From the NCBI GenBank assembly GCA_038209195.1, contig JBBQXY010000002.1, forward strand, positions 27,121 through 91,120: a stretch of DNA of 64,000 nucleotides. The letters run 5' to 3'. The stretch is from JBBQXY01 sp038209195 (GTDB taxonomy: Bacteria > Chloroflexota > Ktedonobacteria > Ktedonobacterales > Ktedonobacteraceae). Positions within the stretch are counted from its first letter, which is position 1; every line of letters begins with the position of its first letter. The translations under genes were made by a program, and so were the position numbers. The notes beneath the pieces were generated by a model. It was not told the DNA's origin. It saw only the letters and a list, made by a program, of their open reading frames with translations, and did not search any database. Positions 9,428 through 17,073 of this stretch are shown here, in pieces.

Positions 9428-10356
9428 TCATAGGTCAACAGTGTCTCAATTACCATATCCCAGAAGCGCGGCACGTCCAATGCATAGCCCACGCGTGCGT
9501 TGGGCTGCTTGCCCCAGCGTCCATACACATCGCAGACAGTGCGTCCTGTTGTCCACTCCCCCATCGTCTCGATCTCGACATGTGCCATGTGAGCATGAAG
9601 TAGTGTCGGATCAATGACGGCAGCGACCGCGCAGGGATCATGTACCGGAGGAGCTGGAAAACCAAAGACATTACGATACGTATCCCCAAAGAAGAGCAAC
9701 AAATCAGCGGCGAAGTTCGCCACCACGCGCTGAGTAGAGCGCAAACGACCAATCACTTCCTCTGTTGCCAAGGCTTGATGCGTCACCTCCAAGGGCGACA
9801 TTGTAATCGGTCGCCCACAGCCGAAGACAATCGCTGCCGCCTCCGGGTCTGCCCAGATATTAAACTCACTGGCTGGCTCACGATTGCCCAGGCCTATCGC
9901 GCCGCCCATCAATGAAATAGCTTGAATCTTGGGAAGGATAGCCGGTTCGCTGCGTATCGCCGTGGCGATATTCGTCAGCGGCCCCGTGGGGACGAGCGTA
10001 ATATCACCTTCTGAATGCAGAAGAAGCTCAATCAGCAGGTCAACGGCGTGTTGGGACACAGGCTCGATATCCGGCTCCGGCACATTCGGCCCATCCATAC
10101 CCGATTCGCCGTGAATATGGGGATCATGTCGTGCTGGACGAATCATTGGACGATCCAATCCCCGTGCCACCGGGACATCACGGATATTCGCCAACGCACA
10201 GATCTTCAGCGCATTCAGCGTTGTCTTATCAACCGATTGATTGCCCGCCACCGTTGTGACCGCCAGCAACTCAATCTCTGGGTGATGGGCTGCTAATAAC
10301 AAAGCAATAGCATCGTCATGTCCGGGGTCGCAGTCGAGGATAATTTTATGTTTCAC
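9424..10356 (-). CDS. inosine/uridine-preferring nucleoside hydrolase
   Basis: Cleaves the N-glycosidic bond of ribonucleosides to base and ribose for salvage. The N-terminal DCDPGHDDAIAL is the calcium/ribose-binding DxDxxxDD motif; a second signature is HDPCAVAAVIDP near residue 240, containing the His that helps leaving-group protonation. Length 310, normal. GTG at 10356 is preferred over ATG 10377 because a GAGAGG ribosome site sits about 9 bases upstream of it, within the 24 bases after the mraY stop. Last gene of a minus-strand group with murE and mraY. Base preference cannot be read. Confidence 0.9.
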   Translation of the reverse strand: MKHKIILDCDPGHDDAIALLLAAHHPEIELLAVTTVAGNQSVDKTTLNALKICALANIRDVPVARGLDRPMIRPARHDPHIHGESGMDGPNVPEPDIEPVSQHAVDLLIELLLHSEGDITLVPTGPLTNIATAIRSEPAILPKIQAISLMGGAIGLGNREPASEFNIWADPEAAAIVFGCGRPITMSPLEVTHQALATEEVIGRLRSTQRVVANFAADLLLFFGDTYRNVFGFPAPPVHDPCAVAAVIDPTLLHAHMAHVEIETMGEWTTGRTVCDVYGRWGKQPNARVGYALDVPRFWDMVIETLLTYD

Positions 10357-10379
10357 GCCGTTGCACCTCTCAACCATCT

Positions 10380-12371
10380 TTAACTGTTTTTGCTAGTATC
10401 GGGTGTTAGACGCAGGAGGCGGTTGAGCCACTTGCGTGGGGCGACAGGTGGACTGGGCTGACTTTCTGGTAATGGCTTATGCTCATACTCGATGTTACCA
10501 TGACCATTCGAGGACGGCACGGTATTGTTGCTGTGAAGCGGTGTTGTCGGTTGTCGCTCCTCGTCATCGTTGTCGTCACTGTTCAAACCAGGCTGTGGTG
10601 ATAGCCAGTTCCGATGATTATCGAAGGTCTCTTCACTTCGAATAGGTTCGTGCGGGTTAGGTAGATCGGCAGGAGGCAGATTGCCAGAAATCATGGGTGG
10701 TTGACGCAAGATTTGGTCGCGCCGCATGGGCTGCGTCTCCTGCTGTTCCAGAGCAAGGCGGTTCTCCACTTCTTTCAGGAGGCGTTCGATTTCGGGGCGC
10801 AAGGCGCGATTCGGTTCTGGAATACGTGTCCATTGGACTAAAGCCGCCGGAAAGTAGCCAGCGCGATAGCAGAAAAGGCCGAGCATAGAGCGTGCATCAT
10901 AAATGTTCATGCGTTGCCAGAGTGCCAACTCTTCGGCAGGAGTCTCAATGACATCTTCACTGGCCTCGATGATTTCTACGCGGTGGTAGAGGCGTAAGCC
11001 CATCAGTTGATAGGGAAAGCCATAGAAGAGAGCGAGTCGACGGCGGCGTGTGCGCTCAGCCGGATGTTTTCCGACGAAGTAGCGTCGTGTCCAGGAGCCG
11101 CTAGACCAGACAAGCCAGGCCAATATCAGCACCAGAATACGACCAAAGTAGCGTTCCCACGTTTCAGGAGCCAAGCCGACCATGACGCCAAGGGTGGCAA
11201 ACGTAGCTCCCAAGGCCCAAGCAGCGTAAACCAGCCGACGGCGGTCCCAACCGATAAGGTCAAAGTGGTGGTGCAATGGAGTGGCCAGAAATGGGAGCGG
11301 GAACTCGGTATGATGGATATGGGTGGACGTGCTGGCGAAACGCAGCATTTGTAAGCGCTGACGAAAGAGTGGCGTCAAGGCTTTGGCTGAAATGAGCGCG
11401 GAGAGGCCCTCTAACACGAAGGCAGCACCAATCATCAGGAGCAGGGTTTCCTGGCGGGAAAAAATGGCGATCATGGCTAGGATACCGCCCAAGCCCAGTG
11501 CGCCACTATCCCCCATGTAGATCATGGCGCGTCTGCGAGCTGTACCACGCCGCGCAGCCCAAGCAGAAGGCCAGTTCCACGGCAGATAGCCAAGCACACT
11601 GCTGGCACAAAGTAGGGACATGACTTCCAGGACAATGCCTTCAGGGTTTTTCAGGTTTCCGGTAATGATGATGCCGAAGGCGAGGGCGGAACTAAAAACC
11701 AGTCCACCCGCCAGCCCATCAAGTCCATCGCTGAAATCTACTGAGAGGGCAGTCAAGCTACCGATGACGCTGGTAATTAACATCAGCAGGATGAGCCAGA
11801 GAAAGTATGCCAATTGTCCAAAGTGGGCCACTTTGGGACAAATTGGGAGTCCTGAATGAGGCATAGGACAAAGCAACTGACCAATAATAGGTAAGTCAGT
11901 ATACGGTGAATAGGAGAGCCCCCCGCTGCTGGGCAGGAGGAAGAAATAGAGTAGCGCGGCGATGATCGAGATCGCGAATAAACCACCGAATTTTGCGCGC
12001 TGTGAAATGCCTTCTTTACTATAGACTTTGTGCCAGTCATCAATAAAACCAACGGAGGTATAGCCAATGGTCGCGCCAAGGCTAATCAAGAACAAGACCC
12101 ATTGATCATAGGTAAACCTGAGCAGGAAGCCAGCCACAACGCCAACCACGGTAAGAGCCAGCACAAAGGCTGGGCCACCGACTAACGGTAGTTCTATCGT
12201 TTTAATCTCTCGTCCACTGGCAGGAAGGTCCGAGCGAAGATCGGAGCGATGTGGGCCGGGCTTAAATTCACCGCTACGGAAGCGTGGAAACAGCGTTTTG
12301 GCAGCCAGACAGAATAGCGTGCTCAAGATCGCACAGCTTATAAAGATAAGGAATAACCAAAGTAGAACCAT
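10380..12371 (-). CDS. mraY: MraY-type phospho-MurNAc-pentapeptide transferase with long C-terminal extension
   Basis: Transfers phospho-MurNAc-pentapeptide from UDP to undecaprenyl phosphate, forming lipid I at the inner face of the membrane. Family motifs in order: FIDDWHK, DFSDGLDGLAGG, MGDSGALGLGG and the MraY-specific HHHFDLIGWDRRR. About ten helices span residues 1-410. Ordinary MraY ends near there (about 320-360 residues); here about 250 more residues follow, with a TPR-like helical pair (ARSMLGLFCYRAGYFPAA) and a proline/serine/asparagine-rich tail ending in a basic patch. GGGGAG lies 5 bases before ATG 12371; the upstream GTG 12377 abuts the ribosome site. Lies 65 bases downstream of murE. 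Confidence 0.88.
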   Translation of the reverse strand: MVLLWLFLIFISCAILSTLFCLAAKTLFPRFRSGEFKPGPHRSDLRSDLPASGREIKTIELPLVGGPAFVLALTVVGVVAGFLLRFTYDQWVLFLISLGATIGYTSVGFIDDWHKVYSKEGISQRAKFGGLFAISIIAALLYFFLLPSSGGLSYSPYTDLPIIGQLLCPMPHSGLPICPKVAHFGQLAYFLWLILLMLITSVIGSLTALSVDFSDGLDGLAGGLVFSSALAFGIIITGNLKNPEGIVLEVMSLLCASSVLGYLPWNWPSAWAARRGTARRRAMIYMGDSGALGLGGILAMIAIFSRQETLLLMIGAAFVLEGLSALISAKALTPLFRQRLQMLRFASTSTHIHHTEFPLPFLATPLHHHFDLIGWDRRRLVYAAWALGATFATLGVMVGLAPETWERYFGRILVLILAWLVWSSGSWTRRYFVGKHPAERTRRRRLALFYGFPYQLMGLRLYHRVEIIEASEDVIETPAEELALWQRMNIYDARSMLGLFCYRAGYFPAALVQWTRIPEPNRALRPEIERLLKEVENRLALEQQETQPMRRDQILRQPPMISGNLPPADLPNPHEPIRSEETFDNHRNWLSPQPGLNSDDNDDEERQPTTPLHSNNTVPSSNGHGNIEYEHKPLPESQPSPPVAPRKWLNRLLRLTPDTSKNS

Positions 12372-12436
12372 ATACACTCCCCAAGACGAAAAGACAACCT
12401 AAACGCTTCACTTGTTGAAACGCTGAAAAAGGAGTA

Positions 12437-14005
12437 TCAGTAACGTTCTTGTTTATATCCTAATTTACCTAGTTCTTTCCGCGCTACAGTGCGATCATCC
12501 CAAGGTAATTTTTCTCTTCCAATAATAATACTCTGTTCGTGGCCCTTCCCGGCCAGAAGAACCGTATCGCCTGGTTGGGCATGAGAAAATGCGGCGGCTA
12601 TGGCTTGTGTGCGGTCGGCAAGGCAGAGAAAATCACGTCCTTCACGTTTTCCCATATCTCTCGCTCCTTGTGCAATCGCGCGCAAAATGCTTTCACGATC
12701 TTCTTCTCGTGGGTCCTCATCAGTAATAACGAAAAATTCTGTCATTTGTGCAGCAATACGTCCCATGATAGGACGTTTCTGCACATCACGCTCACCGGCA
12801 GAGCCAAAAACGAGCAGCAGTTTCCCGCTAGTTAGAGGCCGCAAGGTTGCCAGTACTTTTTCCAGACTATCGGGTGTGTGGGCATAATCAACGATGACGG
12901 TAAACGGCTGTCCCGCTACAATATTCTCCATACGACCTGTCACGCCCGTTACCTTGGCCAGGCCACGAGCAATAGCGGCGGGTTGGACTCCCTGGCTGTA
13001 CGTTGCTGCAATAGCCGCTAAGCAATTGCTGATATTAAAGCTCCCCACAAGTTGTGTCTCAATGTGCAACTCACTCGTGGGAAAGATCACGCGGAAACTA
13101 GTGCTATGGGCGCGTAGCCTTATATCGACGGCACGTACAGCAGCAGCAGGGTCAATACCGTAGTCAAGAATTGGGACACGGCAATAGGGCAGCAAGACAT
13201 TAAAACTGACATCGTCGCGGTTCAGAACGGCAATAGGACGCGTAGCTATGTCTTTTTCAGAGGTGGGATCAAGCATTTCAAAGAGTCGTGCCTTGGCCCG
13301 GCGGTAATTTTCGATGGTACCGTGAAAATCCAGATGTTCATGGGTGATATTTGTGACAACGCCAACATCAAAATGGCAGCCGCGCACACGCTGCAATGCC
13401 AGCCCATGCGAAGTTGCCTCTACAATGGCGTGGGTGACACCAGCATCAAGCATGCGGCGCAGGAATTGCTGTACTTCTAAGGCTTCGAGTGTACTTTGCC
13501 GTGTCGCGTTCTCCCATTCCTGACCGGATATTTTGAAATTGGCGGTCGTCATAAGCCCTGTCGGGAAGCCCGCTGTTTCTAGGATGGTGCTGATGAGGTT
13601 GCTGGTGGTAGTTTTGCCGTCGGTGCCAGTAACGCCGAACGTACAGAGATGTGCGCTGGGGTCGCCATAAAAAGTGCAGGCGAGATTTGCCAAAGCAATT
13701 CTTACATCTTCTACCTCTATATAGGGAAGTGGTAGCAAGGTACGTGCAGAGCCTTCCAGAGGAGCACCGAGGGCGGCAAATGCTCCGCGTTGGGCGGCAT
13801 CTTGTAGAAAGCGACGCCCATCGGTATGATCGCCAGGCACAGCAATGAATAAACCACCTGGCTGCACCTTGCGCGAATCATAAGCCAACGAAGTGATCTC
13901 GCCCTCCTCGTCGAAGACATTACCACGCTCGCTCTTCTCAGATAGAGCAGAAAAGACGTTGATAGGAGGTTGTTCTAACGCGGATAGTAATGTCTTTACT
14001 TGCAT
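12437..14005 (-). CDS. murE: UDP-MurNAc-tripeptide synthetase (MurE family)
   Basis: Adds the third amino acid to UDP-MurNAc-L-Ala-D-Glu in peptidoglycan synthesis. Seen: P-loop GVTGTDGKTTTSN, TSHGLALQRVRG, NITHEHLDFHGT, VDYAHTPDSLEKVL and LLAGKGHEQ. At the amino-acid selectivity position the DAP enzymes carry DNPR; here it is EDPR within ITDEDPREED, so Arg is kept but the preceding residues differ. Diaminopimelate, ornithine or lysine cannot be distinguished with confidence. 522 residues. Operon order murE, mraY, nucleoside hydrolase; murF is absent from the group. Confidence 0.92.
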   Translation of the reverse strand: MQVKTLLSALEQPPINVFSALSEKSERGNVFDEEGEITSLAYDSRKVQPGGLFIAVPGDHTDGRRFLQDAAQRGAFAALGAPLEGSARTLLPLPYIEVEDVRIALANLACTFYGDPSAHLCTFGVTGTDGKTTTSNLISTILETAGFPTGLMTTANFKISGQEWENATRQSTLEALEVQQFLRRMLDAGVTHAIVEATSHGLALQRVRGCHFDVGVVTNITHEHLDFHGTIENYRRAKARLFEMLDPTSEKDIATRPIAVLNRDDVSFNVLLPYCRVPILDYGIDPAAAVRAVDIRLRAHSTSFRVIFPTSELHIETQLVGSFNISNCLAAIAATYSQGVQPAAIARGLAKVTGVTGRMENIVAGQPFTVIVDYAHTPDSLEKVLATLRPLTSGKLLLVFGSAGERDVQKRPIMGRIAAQMTEFFVITDEDPREEDRESILRAIAQGARDMGKREGRDFLCLADRTQAIAAAFSHAQPGDTVLLAGKGHEQSIIIGREKLPWDDRTVARKELGKLGYKQERY

Positions 14006-14041
14006 TTTGAGTATCTCTTACATTAGGGTTTGAGCAGAACG

Positions 14042-15085
14042 TTAATAGAAGATGGTTGGTGTACGGTGATATGGTTTCATTTCAGTCGAATGTTGTCCCA
14101 AAGACCAGAGACGCAAATCAATTTGAGCGGAGGTGAAAGGGTGCCCGTCGTGCGTCATTGCACGGCGTAACAGTTCACAGGCCCAAACAGTGGCGGCTCG
14201 CAGCTCTACCTCTTCCTCGGAACCCGCTTCGATTATTTCCTGCTTGTCGATGCGTTGTGCCAAGGAGGGATGATACTCTAGAATACCATATTGACGAAGT
14301 ACTTGTGGCAGTTTGTAATCGGCAAAGACGGTGAGCTGATCGATATCGGGGTATGCGCCCCAACTTTGCCCACGAAACGCATGATGAAGATCGGCTACAC
14401 AGATTTGAGCGCGTTTCAAGAAACGCACTTTACGAGTACGATAGAGTGCCACATCATTAAACGAAGGGAAATGTTTTGCCAGAAGCAAAGCCAATTTTAC
14501 GGCACTACCCTCTGCCTGTTCTATGGCGTTCGTAAACTGACCATCATACTGCTCTAACAGTACGCGTCCAACCTGATGTATATTCTGTAGCCGTTGCTCA
14601 AAGAGCGGGATGGTTTGTTCGCCACGAAAAATAGCGGTCAGGGCTTCAGCACTGATCGTGCTGAGATAGTGTGCATTCCAGATGGGAATATCTTCTTCTA
14701 CCGCACGTCTGAGTGCTGCTGCCTCAGCCAGGTAGCCGTTGAGAAGCTCACCCTTGTAGTCGATACGCCAACGGGGCTGATCTTTCTCGCTCCAAAAACA
14801 GAAATTCATGGCATCGAGCACGAGCACCCAGTTTACAGTGCGCTCACTTCCATCGAAGAAATGGTAGCTGTCATATGCTGACGTGGGAACAACGGTAGTA
14901 GCCGCACTATCCTGTTGTAGCCATTGCTGCGCCAAATCAGCGACACCGTCCTCATTGATCCAGACGTGTTCACCCACCTCCACGACGCTTTGTGTGCTAC
15001 TCAATACACCTAACAAATCAATACCTTGCAGGTGGTAGGGACCACTATCGTCTGCCGCGTCGTGATTTTGTAGGAAATCTATCAT
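14042..15085 (-). CDS. queuosine 5'-phosphate N-glycosylase/hydrolase (Qng1, DUF2419)
   Basis: Predicted salvage enzyme releasing the base queuine from queuosine nucleotide, so that tRNA can be modified. Characteristic segments are VLVLDAMNFCFWSEKDQPRW, DYKGELLNGYLAEAAALRRA (each within 20 residues), FPSFNDVALY, KRAQICVADL and TVFADYKLPQVLRQYGILEY. The family's conserved Asp residues lie in DAMNF and ADYKLPQ. 347 residues from ATG 15085, with AAGGA 8 bases upstream; the frame stays open to 15220, but that extension runs into the repeat at 15163. Stops 36 bases before the murE start and may share its transcript. Confidence 0.85.
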   Translation of the reverse strand: MIDFLQNHDAADDSGPYHLQGIDLLGVLSSTQSVVEVGEHVWINEDGVADLAQQWLQQDSAATTVVPTSAYDSYHFFDGSERTVNWVLVLDAMNFCFWSEKDQPRWRIDYKGELLNGYLAEAAALRRAVEEDIPIWNAHYLSTISAEALTAIFRGEQTIPLFEQRLQNIHQVGRVLLEQYDGQFTNAIEQAEGSAVKLALLLAKHFPSFNDVALYRTRKVRFLKRAQICVADLHHAFRGQSWGAYPDIDQLTVFADYKLPQVLRQYGILEYHPSLAQRIDKQEIIEAGSEEEVELRAATVWACELLRRAMTHDGHPFTSAQIDLRLWSLGQHSTEMKPYHRTPTIFY

Positions 15086-15162
15086 CTCACATCCTTCTCG
15101 GTTTGCAATTTCCTTGATTCTACAGGTATTGCTAGCTTTCGTCAATGTTCTGCCTGCATTCA

Positions 15163-15279
15163 CAGACGTTTGGAGATAAGACTGCTCGTGAGCGGACTGA
15201 TGTGGTATTTTGCTTGTCATTCTGAGCGCAGCGAAGAATCTCGCGTGGCCGGAGATTCTTCGCTGCGCTCAGAATGACA
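15163..15279. repeat. REP-type inverted pair (27-bp perfect arms) with conserved left flank
   Basis: Arms 15215-15241 and 15253-15279 are perfectly complementary and carry the core ATTCTTCGCTGCGCTCAGAAT. Bases 15163-15205 repeat the left end of the element at 3857. Translated, the repeat gives the VILSAAKNL / RCAQNDK peptide common in mis-called short ORFs. It lies in the promoter region of the queuosine gene. Confidence 0.75.
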
Positions 15280-15289
15280 GGGGGTGATG

Positions 15290-15745
15290 AGAAACGGTCA
15301 CGTGCGTTTGAACCTTGCCTTAGCACGGACTGAGGAGTAGTGTGACCATTCCCGGCGCCATCCATGAGCGTTATAAAGGAAATATAGCTAAAGTCATATA
15401 CTTCTTTTATAACACTTGATAACGATCTTAAGCTTTTTTACCGAGATACTCTGTGAAATCTGTTAGATGGCTCTTGCTTTTTGTAAGCTTATCTTGTATC
15501 ATTATAGTATTCTCACGTAATGAGTGCGAAACATACTCAGTTACTCTAAACCCTTTATTGTATAGTGTATCCTATATAGTGCAATCCGCGGTGAAGCCTA
15601 CTCCTGGCATGTCCTCCCGGTACAATGAACCTCAAAACATAGGTTGGCCTCTTGCGACCTTCATGAGTTTCAAGAATTGAGACCAGCAGGAAAACATGTA
15701 TTTTCTGCCTCTAAGCGTAAGCAAAAAGAAAGGTAACATTCCCGA
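15290..15745. other. AT-rich leader upstream of the peptide/prenyltransferase/kinase operon
   Basis: No gene is called. The base composition falls sharply, and there are several -10-like hexamers (TATAGT near 15502 and 15576, preceded by poor -35s). A 75-codon GTG-start frame at 15453 with a hydrophobic N-terminus has no ribosome site and is left out. This is where the operon promoter and any response-regulator box should lie. Confidence 0.4.
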
Positions 15746-15967
15746 ATGGAAGAGCAGCAAATTCGAGATTTTGTGTACCGCGTTTCTCATGATGAGAAAC
15801 TGCGCAGCGAACTGACCAGCAGCCCTGATGACGTGTTGGGGCGCGAGAGCTTTTCCCCCCGCGTGGCAGAGATTGTACGAAAGCTAGTCCCACACCTTGC
15901 TTTCAACACCGAGTTTGCGACACCTTCTTCCTGGTGGAAAATTTACACGTCTGCCATAGATGGATGA
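15746..15967 (+). CDS. small precursor peptide, candidate ComX-like prenylated pheromone (73 aa)
   Basis: A 73-residue peptide without signal sequence. An acidic helical leader (IRDFVYRVSHDEKLRSEL) resembles leader regions of ComX and of Nif11/Os1348-type RiPP precursors. It is followed by a variable part, and Trp63-Trp64 stand 9-10 residues from the C-terminal Gly. Its stop codon overlaps the next gene by eight bases, so translation is coupled to an isoprenyl-transferase-like enzyme, and a ten-helix histidine kinase follows. In Bacillus, ComX is prenylated on a Trp near the C-terminus by ComQ and sensed by ComP; the same trio is proposed here by context. No direct sequence match to ComX is claimed. 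Confidence 0.6.
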   Translation: MEEQQIRDFVYRVSHDEKLRSELTSSPDDVLGRESFSPRVAEIVRKLVPHLAFNTEFATPSSWWKIYTSAIDG

Positions 15968-17006
15968 CAATACTCGTTCGCACGTAGCTCAGTTAGCCGC
16001 TCAACAGCTCCTTCTTGTTGAGCGGCTTCGCATTTTTTTAGCAGCACTCCAAAGTGACTTGCGTGCTGACGTTGAACGTGCGCTGGCATCTGAAGGGAAA
16101 TTATTATTTCCAACAGCCAAAGAAGACGTTGCTCAAGCCTCCCGCATTGCTGGTTCCTGGTCGCTTTTAACGTTCCTGGTGGCTCAAACGGTTATGCCTG
16201 AAATCGATCTTGCGTATGCCAGTAACGTTGCTATAGCGACCGAATGTTTTATTTGTGCCCTTGATCTGCTGGATGATATAGAAGATGATGATCAGACACC
16301 GATAGTCCAAACTTTGGGCATTGCCCGCACGCTGAATGTCTCGACCGCGCTCTTAACGTTGGCGCAACAGGCTCTCCTCTCGCTATCCCAATACCATGTT
16401 CCAAGTGAACGCATAGTACTACTGCTTGATACCCTCCAAGCTTGTACGTTAGCGGCTGTGGTCGGTCAGCACAGAGACATCCTGGCCGAACAACAGCCAG
16501 CGCAAGATTTTACTGAGCATGATTGTATAGAAATTGCTCGTGGGAAGGCAGGTTCGCTGATGCGCCTGGCTTTTCTATTTGGCGCGATTTGTGCTGGCGC
16601 GGATGAACAGACCCTTGACCAATGTTCCACACTAGGTGAACTTCTGGGGATAGCCCATCAACTTGACAATGATGCTCACGACTTGTATTATCTACTACAA
16701 GGTTATCCTTCCATTGAAACGCTTGCAGCAGGAACGAATACCACTTCACCTGCCGTGAAAACAGACCTGGCACGAAGTAAGAAGACGCTACCGGTTGTGC
16801 TTGCCGCTCATAGCGAAGAGGTTCTTCAAGGAAATGCATTGCCAGCCGATGAAAAGAAACAAGTGCATCAACGCGCACTACTTGATGGAATAATTACAAC
16901 TTGGGGCATTTTTCTCCTGTATCGTGAGCGAGCACGTGACAGTTTACGGGAGATTGAGACTCATTTGCCGCTTAGTCCATTACTGAGACTACTTTTAGGT
17001 TTATAG
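15960..17006 (+). CDS. isoprenyl-diphosphate-synthase-fold enzyme, candidate ComQ-like peptide prenyltransferase
   Basis: 348 all-helical residues. The first aspartate-rich motif is D105-D106-I-E-D109-D110-D111; the second is QLDNDAHD (D236, D238, D241); RGKAGSL (about 194) and KKTLP (274-278) sit where trans-prenyltransferases bind diphosphate. The family makes polyprenyl diphosphates, but ComQ uses the same fold to prenylate ComX. The 8-base overlap with the peptide gene and the sensor kinase downstream argue for the ComQ role over quinone or carotenoid synthesis, as no such genes are near. The expected lengths are about 300-350 for both options. Cytoplasmic. Confidence 0.75.
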   Translation: MDDNTRSHVAQLAAQQLLLVERLRIFLAALQSDLRADVERALASEGKLLFPTAKEDVAQASRIAGSWSLLTFLVAQTVMPEIDLAYASNVAIATECFICALDLLDDIEDDDQTPIVQTLGIARTLNVSTALLTLAQQALLSLSQYHVPSERIVLLLDTLQACTLAAVVGQHRDILAEQQPAQDFTEHDCIEIARGKAGSLMRLAFLFGAICAGADEQTLDQCSTLGELLGIAHQLDNDAHDLYYLLQGYPSIETLAAGTNTTSPAVKTDLARSKKTLPVVLAAHSEEVLQGNALPADEKKQVHQRALLDGIITTWGIFLLYRERARDSLREIETHLPLSPLLRLLLGL

Positions 17007-17073
17007 GAGATGTCTGACCTGGCATCTGCATTTGGTAGGAGTAAGTGGTGTGGCTTACGCGAGAGGAAGTTGT

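Noticed and set aside
15453..15680. 75-codon frame with hydrophobic start before the peptide gene
   Set aside because: GTG start without ribosome site, AT-rich leader sequence, no family resemblance.
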